Source: DRPG01 sp964655065
GTDB lineage: Bacteria; Myxococcota_A; UBA796; GCA-2862545
NCBI GenBank assembly: GCA_964655065.1
Contig: CAZZLC010000004.1
Location: 1-64,000 of the forward strand
Length of the DNA: 64,000 bases
Reading direction: 5' to 3'
Made by a program: the position numbers and the translations under genes
Part shown: piece by piece, positions 44,722 to 52,658 of the stretch
How positions within the stretch are numbered: the stretch's first letter is position 1
Layout: every line of letters begins with the position of its first letter
Notes under the pieces: model-generated
What the model saw: only the letters and a program-made list of their open reading frames with translations
Told to the model about the DNA's origin: nothing
The model's database searches: none

Positions 44722-46077
44722 TCAGTTCGGCCCTTGACCTACGTTCTCGCGGTTGACGCGCAGGTTGAGCACGTCGACCGCGAGGCGGGCGACGGTCAGG
44801 GCCGGGACGCGCTGCGATTCCTGGTGGATCGTCTCCGCCGCACGCACGGGGTAGCGATTGGCGACGTCCCACGCCGCAAACCACAGGCGTCCCACCGGAT
44901 CCGCCGCGGCGCCCTCGCTCGCGTCCCACGCTGCCATCAGAATGCGCCCGGCCCCTTCGTGGTCGCCCATCGCCTCCGCCACGAGGCCGAGGGATCGCAG
45001 TGCGCCCGCGCGAGCCAGCTCCGCGAACTGGACGTCCTGTGGCTGCTCGGGGCCGTTCCGCAGGACGGCGGCTCGGGCGACCAGCGCCTTGCGGAGCGCC
45101 TCGGTGAGGTCGGCGACGCGGCCGGGCTCGAGCCGACCGTCGACGAGCGCTCCGTGCGCCACCGCCGCGTGGAGCGAGTCGTCGCGGTGGCGTCGGATTG
45201 CCTTCAGGACCCCCTCGCGGGACGCTGCGGATCGGACGTCCACCAGGAAGTCGACGTCGGCCGCGACGAGCGGGTCGCCGCCGAATCGGAGCGGAAGGGG
45301 GATCTCGGTCGGCTGGTCGGCTCCGCCGTTGTCGGCGGGCAGGGTGTACGCGTAGCGCAGTCGACGAAGCGCCGAGGTGTGCTGCGGGGCGGCCATGCGC
45401 GCGGCGCGCTCGTGCCACTGCGCGAGCGCGACGAGCAACAGCGGATCGCCCAGCGGTCGCAGGGATCGCTTGTCCGAGCGCTCGGCCAGCGCGTACTGAG
45501 GCTCGGGTGCGACCTCGGGCCAGCCGCCCACGGAGGGCGCCGGGAGCTCGACGGGCAGTGAATCGAGATCGGGAGGCCACGTCGGGCCGGTGAGCCAAGC
45601 GGCCCACAGCGCGTGCCAGGGAGCAGTGGGGTCGTCGACCAGGCCCCGCGCCTCGGCCGACGCTGCCTTCGCGGCGGCGAGCTCGCCCCGCAGCCCGAGT
45701 CCCACGCTCACGAGGTGGGCGGTGCCCAGCGGGTCGGTCGGCAGCGCGGAGGAGCCGTGGTAGGTCTGCACGTAGCTCTCACCGGCGAGCCTGGCGGCCT
45801 GGTGGAACAAGGCGGCCGCCTCGACGTGAGCCCGTGCCGCGGCGAGCCCTCCGAGGGGGCCGAGCTCTCTCACCGCCGTAGCGAGGTCGCGCTTCAGCAC
45901 CAGGGTGACCCACCCCGGCTCGGTCGCGAACGGCGCGAGCGCGGACTCGGGAACCACCTCGACGACCCAGGTCCGATCGAGCTGGTCGTCGGGGACCTGG
46001 AGCTCGGGCGCCCCGTCGGCCTCGACGGTCGGATCGGGCGGGGTGACGCAGGCGAGCCACCCGGCGAGGGCGAACAT
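44722..46077 (-). CDS. Accessory lipoprotein of the ABC operon
   Basis: 451 residues. Signal with lipobox WLAC (Cys10), very short. The body is helical, with repeat-like segments (RAHVEAAALFHQAARLAGE; DLTEALRKALVARAAVLRNGP; GALRSLGLVAEAMGDHEGAGRIL) that read as TPR or Sel1-like. Not recognised as a named family. Its ATG shares one base with the previous stop (TGATG), so it is made together with the three genes before it. Likely a surface or periplasmic scaffold; the role in uptake is inferred from the operon. Confidence 0.6.
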   Translation of the reverse strand: MFALAGWLACVTPPDPTVEADGAPELQVPDDQLDRTWVVEVVPESALAPFATEPGWVTLVLKRDLATAVRELGPLGGLAAARAHVEAAALFHQAARLAGESYVQTYHGSSALPTDPLGTAHLVSVGLGLRGELAAAKAASAEARGLVDDPTAPWHALWAAWLTGPTWPPDLDSLPVELPAPSVGGWPEVAPEPQYALAERSDKRSLRPLGDPLLLVALAQWHERAARMAAPQHTSALRRLRYAYTLPADNGGADQPTEIPLPLRFGGDPLVAADVDFLVDVRSAASREGVLKAIRRHRDDSLHAAVAHGALVDGRLEPGRVADLTEALRKALVARAAVLRNGPEQPQDVQFAELARAGALRSLGLVAEAMGDHEGAGRILMAAWDASEGAAADPVGRLWFAAWDVANRYPVRAAETIHQESQRVPALTVARLAVDVLNLRVNRENVGQGPN

Positions 46078-47075
46078 CAGTACACCTCACAGAATTCCGA
46101 GGTGCCGGCAGCGGAGAGGCACAGCTCGCGCGGATGAGTGGTGTCCTTGCCCACCCGGCGGGCGTACTGGTACCACTCCCGGGCGTAGTTCTTGGCCTGG
46201 CCCCGGTACTTCTCGACCGCGTTGCGGGTCTGCGGGCTCGGATCGTCGACCTGGCGCTGCTCGGTGACGAGCCAGAGGTCGTTCGCGGCCTTGGACCGCA
46301 GCCGGTGCAGGGCGTACACGCGATCGGTGTACTGCTCGTCGCGCCAGTCGCGTCGCGCGTTCTCCATGGCGAGCTCGGACCATCCGATGACCTCCGCGGC
46401 TCGCGATGGTCCTTGCTGCTCCAGGTAGAGGGCGAGCTTGTAGCAGAGGGCCGGATTGGAGCGGTCGATCCCGCCGAGGTGTCGCAGGGCGAGGCGTTCC
46501 CAGCGTGCGAAGTCGCCTCGTCCCTCGGCATCCGCCATGAGCAGGTGGCTCGCGTGCCGCCGGGACGTCTGCTTGGGGTCGTTCTCGACCCGCTGCTCGA
46601 GACACTCGATGGTCTGCGGCTCGAGCTGCCCGTTGAGGGCGGCACCTTCGAGCGCCACGAGGTCGGTGCACGCCGGGAGCGCAGGCGGTGGCGGAGGCGC
46701 GGGCCTCGCGCGCGGTCGACGGCGGGCCGAGGTCCGGGCCACCGTCTTCGGGGCGGCGGGCTCGGGTGCCGCCTCGGGCTCGGGCTCCCCGGCTGACGCG
46801 ACCTGCTCCGGAGGCTCGTCGGGGTAGGTGGACAGGCCCGAAAACGGCGAGAACACCGGGGTCGGGGTGAGGTCGAACCACCCGACGCGGAGGTCGGTCG
46901 GCAGGGGCTCCGACCCCCGACCCAGGCGCGCTTCGTCCACGATGCAGCCCGACCACCCGTCGGGGCACGGAAACGGCGGAAACGCGGCCTGGAAGTCCGG
47001 CCACTCCTGGCCCGTGGCGACGATCGGCACGAGGAGAGCGACGGCGAGCAGACCACGACGCACGCCGTTCCTCAC
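46077..47075 (-). CDS. Exported protein with a Pro/Arg-rich linker
   Basis: 332 residues. Signal peptide (RRGLLAVALLVPIVATG). An N-terminal region of about 75 residues has a pair of cysteines (PFPCPDGWSGCIVDE). A linker of Ala, Pro, Arg and Glu follows (about 95-140), then a helical C-terminal domain with several cysteines (ALPACTDLVALEG; TIECLEQRVEND; NPALCYKLALYLEQQGP) resembling TPR pairs with one disulphide. Not a named family. GTG start overlapping the upstream stop (GTGA). It may reach across the periplasm. Confidence 0.55.
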   Translation of the reverse strand: MRNGVRRGLLAVALLVPIVATGQEWPDFQAAFPPFPCPDGWSGCIVDEARLGRGSEPLPTDLRVGWFDLTPTPVFSPFSGLSTYPDEPPEQVASAGEPEPEAAPEPAAPKTVARTSARRRPRARPAPPPPPALPACTDLVALEGAALNGQLEPQTIECLEQRVENDPKQTSRRHASHLLMADAEGRGDFARWERLALRHLGGIDRSNPALCYKLALYLEQQGPSRAAEVIGWSELAMENARRDWRDEQYTDRVYALHRLRSKAANDLWLVTEQRQVDDPSPQTRNAVEKYRGQAKNYAREWYQYARRVGKDTTHPRELCLSAAGTSEFCEVY

Positions 47076-47470
47076 TTGTCGAGCGGCCGAGGGCGTGGCA
47101 TGGGCACCTCCACGTCTCTGGCCGACTCCTGACTCGGGGCGATGGTGAGCCTCGACAGCGGCACCTCGAAGATGTTGCGGCGCCTGCGCACCCGGTAGAG
47201 CACGCGCTCGGTCCGGTAGCCCGGGGCGGAGACCTCGAGCTCGAGCTCCATCCCCTTCGCGAAGAAGCGCTCGGTGCCGTCGGGCAGGTAGAGCACCCGC
47301 GCGGTCCACTCGCCGGTCTCGGCGTTCACGCGGTGCCGGTCCTTCTCCTCGCGATGGCGGACCACCGCGGTCGCCAGGGGCTCGCCACGCGTATCGACCA
47401 CGCGGACGGTCACGGGCACCCCCTCGGGGTCCGCGGCTTCCGCGCCCAGCGCGAGCAAGGTGACGAGCAT
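47072..47470 (-). CDS. Small exported beta-sandwich protein
   Basis: 132 residues. Signal peptide (MLVTLLALGAEAA). The mature part (VPVTVRVVDTRGEPLATAVV; GEWTARVLYLPDGTE; LELEVSAPGYRTERVLYRV) has the DxxGxPL and APGYRT pattern of carboxypeptidase-regulatory-like or CNA-B beta-sandwich domains, common in TonB-dependent receptors and surface proteins. The ATG shares one base with the upstream stop (TGATG). Probably a periplasmic binding module. Confidence 0.65.
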   Translation of the reverse strand: MLVTLLALGAEAADPEGVPVTVRVVDTRGEPLATAVVRHREEKDRHRVNAETGEWTARVLYLPDGTERFFAKGMELELEVSAPGYRTERVLYRVRRRRNIFEVPLSRLTIAPSQESARDVEVPMPRPRPLDK

Positions 47471-48516
47471 CACAGCTTCTCCAGCATTCGACCCAGCGCC
47501 CCGCCGGTGGCCACCCGATCCCGGGCGGCCTCGATCGCGCCGATCCGAACCAGGCAGCTCGCCGCGGCCGGCGAGTCGAGGCCCTCGACCAGTCGCTCGG
47601 CCACCCCAGCGTCGCGGGCCAGCCCACAGGCGGTCACCCGGGCGTCGTCGAGACCGTCGACCGGAACCCCGCTCCCGCGGCTGCGCAGCGCGTCGAACGT
47701 GCGCAGGCCGGATTCTGGATCGCCCTCGGCGATCTCGACCATCGCCAGGGTGGCCCGAGCCCGCCACTGGAGCTCGCGCGGAAGGTTCACCGCCTCCTCG
47801 ACCATGCCTCGGGCCACGCGAGGGAGCCCCGAGGTCACCGCACGCCCTGCCCACAACAACAGCAGCTCACTGCGCGCGGCATCGGCGTCGAGCTTGCGCA
47901 GGAACCGGTCCGCTCCCTCGCAGGCTTCGCGACGCTTGCCGAGCGCCCACAGGGCCACCGGGTTGGCGAGAGCCCGCACCTGCGGTTCCTCGTGCTGGAG
48001 GAGACCGAGGTACCTCCGGGCGGTCGCGGCGGCCGTGCCGTCGGTCTCGGCGACGGTCGCGAGCACCTCGATGGCCCGCGCGAGGTCGAGGTCCACGATC
48101 ATGACCTCGGCGGCCAGCACCTGGCCTGCCGGCGTGCCCGAGGCGAGTCCGTGGGTGCGGACCTCGTCGAGAAGGTCGCGCCGCCTCGCGAGCTCGGCCC
48201 TCCGCAGCGCCACCTCGCTCGACTGACGCACCCCCGCGAGCACCACGTCCGCTTCCCCGAGGCGGCCAGCGAGCAGCAGCGTGTACGACAGTCCCGTCGC
48301 CGCCTCGACCGAACCCGGGAACGCCTGGTTCAGGTCGCGGTACGACGCCATCGCTTCGGGGAGGTGGCCGTCGTCGAGCAGCTGCCTCGCCACCGCCAGG
48401 TCCTCGGGACGCGGGGCGGGGACGAGCCAGTCGGTGACGCTCGTGCACCCGAGCCCGAGGGCGAGGCCGAGGACCGCCACAGCGAGGGTCAGCATCCTGG
48501 CGGGCTGGGGGACCAC
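47470..48516 (-). CDS. TPR-type lipoprotein, first gene of the ABC operon
   Basis: 348 residues. Signal with lipobox GLGC (Cys24). The body contains TPR-like helical pairs (VARQLLDDGHLPEAMASYRDLNQAFPGS; GLSYTLLLAGRLGEADVVLAGV; ALGKRREACEGADRFLRKL). The GTG follows GGGAGG closely; an ATG at 48495 is possible. It is first in the operon, so the promoter should be in the 78 bases before dus, where I see no clear consensus. Confidence 0.6.
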   Translation of the reverse strand: MVPQPARMLTLAVAVLGLALGLGCTSVTDWLVPAPRPEDLAVARQLLDDGHLPEAMASYRDLNQAFPGSVEAATGLSYTLLLAGRLGEADVVLAGVRQSSEVALRRAELARRRDLLDEVRTHGLASGTPAGQVLAAEVMIVDLDLARAIEVLATVAETDGTAAATARRYLGLLQHEEPQVRALANPVALWALGKRREACEGADRFLRKLDADAARSELLLLWAGRAVTSGLPRVARGMVEEAVNLPRELQWRARATLAMVEIAEGDPESGLRTFDALRSRGSGVPVDGLDDARVTACGLARDAGVAERLVEGLDSPAAASCLVRIGAIEAARDRVATGGALGRMLEKL

Positions 48517-48594
48517 GTGCCTCCCGGCGGGGCGACCCCGCGAACCGAGACGGCAGTAACGCGTGGGCCCCGCGGTGGGTCGAGGGGTCGCCGT

Positions 48595-49617
48595 TCAGGC
48601 CGCCGACGGCCGTGAATCGGCCTCGGAGGCCGGGAGATCCCGACGATCCAGCGCATCGAAGTGACGGGCGATGCGATCGAAGACCTCGGAGACGCTCTGG
48701 GCGTGGAAGATCGCCTGCCGCAGCGTGTCACCGTCGGGCACGCCGTCGGCGAAGTACCGACCGATCTTCTTCATGCGGCCGAGCGCCCCCTTCTCGCTGC
48801 GGGAGGTCCGCTCCAGCACGCCGTAGTACTCGACGAGGACGCGGCGCCGCTCGGCGAGGTCCACGGTAATCGGACCCTCGCCGCGGAGGCGAGCCGCGAT
48901 CTTCTGGAAGACCCAGGGATCGCGGATCGCCCCGCGCCCGATCATGAGCCCGTCGCAGCCTGTCTCGGCCAGCGTCTGTTCGGCGCTGGCCTCGTCGATG
49001 ACGTCGCCGTTGGCCAGAACCGGGATGCGCACCGCCTCCTTGACCTTCCGGACGGTCGAGAGGTCGCGCTCTCCGCCGTAGAGGTCGGCGCGGGTGCGCC
49101 AGTGCACGGCGACCATCTCCGCGCCTTCGCCCTCGCACATCCTGGCGATCTCGGGGGCGTTCTTCAGCGAGGCGTCCCAGCCCGCGCGCATCTTCACCGT
49201 GAACGGGATGGACACCGCGGCCCGCATCGCTCGCACGATGTCCCGCGCGACCTCGGGCTCCTTCATCAGCGACGACCCACCGGAGTTCTTGCACACCTTC
49301 TTGCTCGGGCACCCCATGTTGAGGTCCACGACATCGGCGCCGAGCTCGTCCTGAACGTAGCGAGCTGCATCGGCGAGGACCTCGGGGTCTCGGCCGTAGA
49401 CCTGCACGCTCACTGGGCGCTCGTCGGGGTCGAACTCGGCCATCTTCAGCGCGTTCCGGTGACCCTCGGCGAGACTCCTCCCCGGAATGAACTCGGTGAC
49501 CGTCAGGCCCACCGCGCCAATCGACCGCACCAGCCGCCGGAAGTGCAGGTCGGTCACGCCCTCCATCGGGGCCAGGACCAGTCCAGGATCGATGTGCAGG
49601 TGGCGGATCGCGAACAC
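48595..49617 (-). CDS. dus: tRNA-dihydrouridine synthase
   Basis: 340 residues. FMN-dependent reduction of uridines in tRNA. Motifs: LAPMEGVTD near 15 (FMN and active-site loop), VQVYGRDPE near 71, LNMGCPSKKVCKNSGGSSLM near 98, with the catalytic cysteine in the VCKNSGGSSL segment, VKMRAGWD near 140, VHWRTRADLYGG near 170 (phosphate-binding arginines), and GDVIDEASA then GLMIGRGAIRDP near 225. Closest to the DusB/Dus C-type group of bacteria. GGAGG precedes the GTG. It is 22 bases after the hypothetical gene on the same strand and may be co-transcribed with it. Confidence 0.93.
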   Translation of the reverse strand: MFAIRHLHIDPGLVLAPMEGVTDLHFRRLVRSIGAVGLTVTEFIPGRSLAEGHRNALKMAEFDPDERPVSVQVYGRDPEVLADAARYVQDELGADVVDLNMGCPSKKVCKNSGGSSLMKEPEVARDIVRAMRAAVSIPFTVKMRAGWDASLKNAPEIARMCEGEGAEMVAVHWRTRADLYGGERDLSTVRKVKEAVRIPVLANGDVIDEASAEQTLAETGCDGLMIGRGAIRDPWVFQKIAARLRGEGPITVDLAERRRVLVEYYGVLERTSRSEKGALGRMKKIGRYFADGVPDGDTLRQAIFHAQSVSEVFDRIARHFDALDRRDLPASEADSRPSAA

Positions 49618-49639
49618 GGCGTTCCTCCAGGGTCAGCGT

Positions 49640-50233
49640 TCAGCCGCGACGGTGCGGGACCTCGGTGAGGCCGAGCTGGTCCAGCAGCTGGTGCTCGATC
49701 GCGTCGCACTCCGCGCGGAACCAGTGCTTCACATAGTCGCGGTCCCGCATGGTGTCGACGTCTTGCTCGGCGAGGTCCAGGGCGGTCAGCGCGTCACGGA
49801 ACGCGGGGTCGTCGGGGTACGCGTAGAGCACGCCGTCTTCGTCGATCACCACCTGGTCGTGCCTGGCCCCGCGAATCCAGACCTCGCAGCGGGCGTCTCC
49901 GTAGACCAGGTCTCCGGCTGCCTCGAGCGCCGCGACCACCCTTCCCGTGGGGAGGTCCACGCCCACGAAGTCGCGAGGTGGCATGCCCTGGGGTGGGGTG
50001 CGACCCTGCTCGACGGCGGGACGATCGATCTTCTGACGGTAGAGCAGGGAGAGCGGGGCATCCATGGCCAGAACGAGCGCGCGGTGGACCTCGGGGAGGC
50101 GCTCGTGGCCGACGCTCACCGTCAGCCGCGTCTCCCCTTGCGGCGTCATCTCCGGGTACCAGCCCGGATCGGGCACCCAGCCATCCTCGTCACCGTTCTC
50201 CAACACCGAGACCGCCTTGGGTCCTCGTGGCAT
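49640..50233 (-). CDS. Hypothetical protein, 197 residues
   Basis: No named family recognised. No signal peptide or membrane segment. Mixed alpha/beta, with ETRLTVSVGHERLPEVHRALVLAMDAPLSLLYRQ near 35 and a negatively charged C-terminal helix (RAECDAIEHQLLDQLGL). The ATG at 50233 is chosen over the GTG at 50239 because GGGGAG sits eight bases before it. Upstream of dus on the same strand. Confidence 0.5.
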   Translation of the reverse strand: MPRGPKAVSVLENGDEDGWVPDPGWYPEMTPQGETRLTVSVGHERLPEVHRALVLAMDAPLSLLYRQKIDRPAVEQGRTPPQGMPPRDFVGVDLPTGRVVAALEAAGDLVYGDARCEVWIRGARHDQVVIDEDGVLYAYPDDPAFRDALTALDLAEQDVDTMRDRDYVKHWFRAECDAIEHQLLDQLGLTEVPHRRG

Positions 50234-50331
50234 CGTCACTTCTCCCCGTCCGTCGGTCGCAGGGCCGTAGCATCGTGGCGGGCGCGGCGGTATCTGAACC
50301 GTTCGGGGGGGACCACCCTCGCGGAGGCACG

Positions 50332-51144
50332 TTGGACGCGGTCGAGCGCCTGACCCAGCGCGACGAGGCGGGCATTCGACGTCTGCTCGAGCAGGACGTC
50401 GTCGCCAACCTCTTCCTCCTCGGCTTTCTCGACGCCCATCCCGTCACGCGGGGCGGCTGGTACGGGGCGTTCGACGACGGCGAGCTCTCCGGCGTGGCGC
50501 TGCTCTTGCCGCGCCGCCTCGCGGTGCCCTACTGCCCGGACCCCCGCGATGCTGCCCGCATCGGTGCCCATCTCTACCACATCCGGTCCCCCACGCTGAC
50601 GGTGGGCCCCCGCGAGGCGGCCGACGCGTTGTGGGAGCGGTGGACGCGAGGGCGCTCGGGTCAGACCCACTTCGATCAACGCCTCTACGTGCTCACCGAA
50701 GCGCCGGGAGGGAAGGATCCCCCTGGGTTTCGGCGAGCCACTTTCGCGGAGTGGCCGGTGATCGCCGACCATTCCTCCGCCATGGAGCTCGAGGACCTCG
50801 GGGTGGACCCTCGACAGGCCGATCCCAGCCTGCACGACCACATCGTACGCGAGCGGGTCAAGGCAGGACGCACCTGGGTGATCGAACAGGACGGGTCGGT
50901 GGTGTTCCAGGTCAACGTCGGCACCACCCATCCGGAGGGAGCGCAGGTGGGGGGGACCTTCGTGCCCCCCATGTTTCGCAATCGCGGCTTCGCCGGTGGA
51001 GGAATCGCCGCCCTGGGTCGCCGGTTGCTGAAGCGGGCCCCTCGCGTCACCTTGCACGTCAACGAGGCGAACCTCCCTGCCGTGCGGGTCTACGAGCGCT
51101 GTGGATTCGTGCGCGACGCCCCGTTCCGCCTCATCACGCCCTGA
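50332..51144 (+). CDS. GNAT-family N-acetyltransferase
   Basis: 270 residues. The N-terminal 120 residues (VVANLFLLGFLDAHP; GAFDDGELSGVALLLPRR) resemble the DUF4081-type domain that precedes GNAT domains in some actinobacterial and myxobacterial enzymes. The C-terminal GNAT fold has VPPMFRNRGFAGGGIAALGRRLL near residues 210-230 (the acetyl-CoA loop, equivalent to Q/RxxGxG/A) and LHVNEANLPAVRVYERCGF near 245. The acceptor is unknown. The TTG at 50332 follows GGAGG and begins the coherent domain; longer frames upstream lack codon bias. Divergent from the 197-residue hypothetical gene. Confidence 0.85.
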   Translation: MDAVERLTQRDEAGIRRLLEQDVVANLFLLGFLDAHPVTRGGWYGAFDDGELSGVALLLPRRLAVPYCPDPRDAARIGAHLYHIRSPTLTVGPREAADALWERWTRGRSGQTHFDQRLYVLTEAPGGKDPPGFRRATFAEWPVIADHSSAMELEDLGVDPRQADPSLHDHIVRERVKAGRTWVIEQDGSVVFQVNVGTTHPEGAQVGGTFVPPMFRNRGFAGGGIAALGRRLLKRAPRVTLHVNEANLPAVRVYERCGFVRDAPFRLITP

Positions 51145-51150
51145 GGACGC

Positions 51151-51753
51151 ATGCTGCACGCCGACCATCGCTTTCACGACGCCGTGGCGGAGCGGGTGGC
51201 CCAGCTCGAGAAGCGCACCGATGCCGAGGTCGTGGTGGTCGCGGCGGCCAAGTCGGGGAGCTATCTCGATCTCGCGCAGGTCTGTGGCGCCGTCGCCGCC
51301 CTCGCCACGTTCGTCGTCCTGCTCGTGGTGCCGCTGACCATCCACCCGGTGCTCGCCATCCTCGATCTCGGCTTCGCCTTCGTGGTCGTGAGCTGGCTCG
51401 TCGCGGGCCATCGGGCGTCCACCTGGCTCGCGTCGGGAGCGCGGAAGCTGGACCAGGTCCGCCGAGCTGCTGCGTCGGAGTTTCACCTCGAAGCGGTCCA
51501 CGCGACCCCGATGCGCACGGGGCTGCTGGTGTACGTGAGCGCCTGGGAGGAGAAGGTGGAGCTCATCCCGGACGTGGGGCTGGAGGCCCGCATTCCCCGC
51601 GGCCGGTGGGCCGAGGCGGTGCAGCGCTTCTCCGCCGTCGACGTCGCGGGGTTCCTGGCTGGACTCGACGCAGTGGGGGAGCTCCTGGCCGAGTACGTTC
51701 CGCACTCGGGCGCGCGGAAGCTCGACCTCGACGACGCGCCGCGGATTCGCTGA
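51151..51753 (+). CDS. TPM-like domain membrane protein
   Basis: 200 residues. AEVVVVAAAKSGSY near 24-37 and LLVYVSAWEEKVELIPDVGLE near 125-145 are the two halves of a TPM-type domain (DUF477, found in YgcG), with a pair of membrane helices between them (AVAALATFVVLLVVPLTI; LAILDLGFAFVVVSWLV). TPM-domain proteins are often encoded with other TPM proteins and membrane scaffolds; in plants a TPM protein (TLP18.3) acts in photosystem repair. Six bases after the GNAT stop. Overlaps the next gene by one base. Confidence 0.65.
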   Translation: MLHADHRFHDAVAERVAQLEKRTDAEVVVVAAAKSGSYLDLAQVCGAVAALATFVVLLVVPLTIHPVLAILDLGFAFVVVSWLVAGHRASTWLASGARKLDQVRRAAASEFHLEAVHATPMRTGLLVYVSAWEEKVELIPDVGLEARIPRGRWAEAVQRFSAVDVAGFLAGLDAVGELLAEYVPHSGARKLDLDDAPRIR

Positions 51754-52658
51754 TGCACCTCTACGCCCTGCTCGACGCCTGGCCTCGCGACGTCCGAGCG
51801 GTGCTGTTGGGTGCCACGGGAAGCCTGCTCGCGGTGGCGACGCTGTCGCTGCCCCTCCTGCGACTCCCCCCCATCGCAGGCGACACAGCGGCGTGGCTCG
51901 TGGTGCTGGGCGTCGCGGGCACCTGGATCCTGGCCTATCTCCGCGTGAGACCGCAGCTGCCGCGCCCCGCCCCCGACCTCGCGTCACGACACCGGGGGAT
52001 CCTCGCCGGGCGCTGGCTCGACCGCGCGCCGACGGCGGTGCGACTCCCCGAGGTCGACGCGTCGTTCTCGCTCGTCGCCGAGACAGCTCGGGTCCGCGAT
52101 CGACTCGCGGGCGCGGTCCGGGGCACGGTCGGTCCCGTTGCCCTCGTGGGCATGGTCGGCGACCGGCTGATGGCGAGGAGTCTCGTCTACGACGGGCGCC
52201 CACGCTGGATCGAGGCCACGTTCCGGCGTGTGGGCGAGGAGCTCGAGCTGCTCGGCCACGAGTACGTCGCGACTCCCGCCTCGGTCGTCGAGATCGACTC
52301 TGGGTGGCCGGCCGCTCGCCGCGCCCTCCTCGCCAGGGACGAGGCCCTCGACGTGGTGAGCTTCGACGTCCTGTGCGCCCAGATCAACGCCGAGATCGAC
52401 GCGCTCGTCGATGCGGACGTCCCCACCCGAGCGGCGTCGCCCTACCTCACGCCCGACGGTGCACGCTCGGTCGCGTTCTGGGCCGAGGGACCGGGGCTCC
52501 CTCCGGGTGGTCACGACGTGGTCTGGCTCTCCGTCGAGGAGGATGCCTGGCACGAGCGCGTGGAGGTGCAGTGCGGCCTGCGGGTGCTGGGACTGTGTCG
52601 TCGTGCGGGCTCGGCAGACGCGCCCTGGCAGCTCTGGCGGCTGCGGAGGGGGGCATGA
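51753..52658 (+). CDS. Membrane protein of the Tim44/TPM cluster
   Basis: 301 residues. Two N-terminal membrane helices (VLLGATGSLLAVATLSLPLL; AAWLVVLGVAGTWILAYL) are followed by a soluble domain of about 230 residues (LVAETARVRDRLAGAVRGTVGPVALV; GGHDVVWLSVEEDAWHERVE). Not recognised. The ATG overlaps the TPM-like stop (TGATG) and its stop overlaps the Tim44-like start (ATGA), so the three proteins are made together and probably form a complex. Confidence 0.55.
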   Translation: MHLYALLDAWPRDVRAVLLGATGSLLAVATLSLPLLRLPPIAGDTAAWLVVLGVAGTWILAYLRVRPQLPRPAPDLASRHRGILAGRWLDRAPTAVRLPEVDASFSLVAETARVRDRLAGAVRGTVGPVALVGMVGDRLMARSLVYDGRPRWIEATFRRVGEELELLGHEYVATPASVVEIDSGWPAARRALLARDEALDVVSFDVLCAQINAEIDALVDADVPTRAASPYLTPDGARSVAFWAEGPGLPPGGHDVVWLSVEEDAWHERVEVQCGLRVLGLCRRAGSADAPWQLWRLRRGA

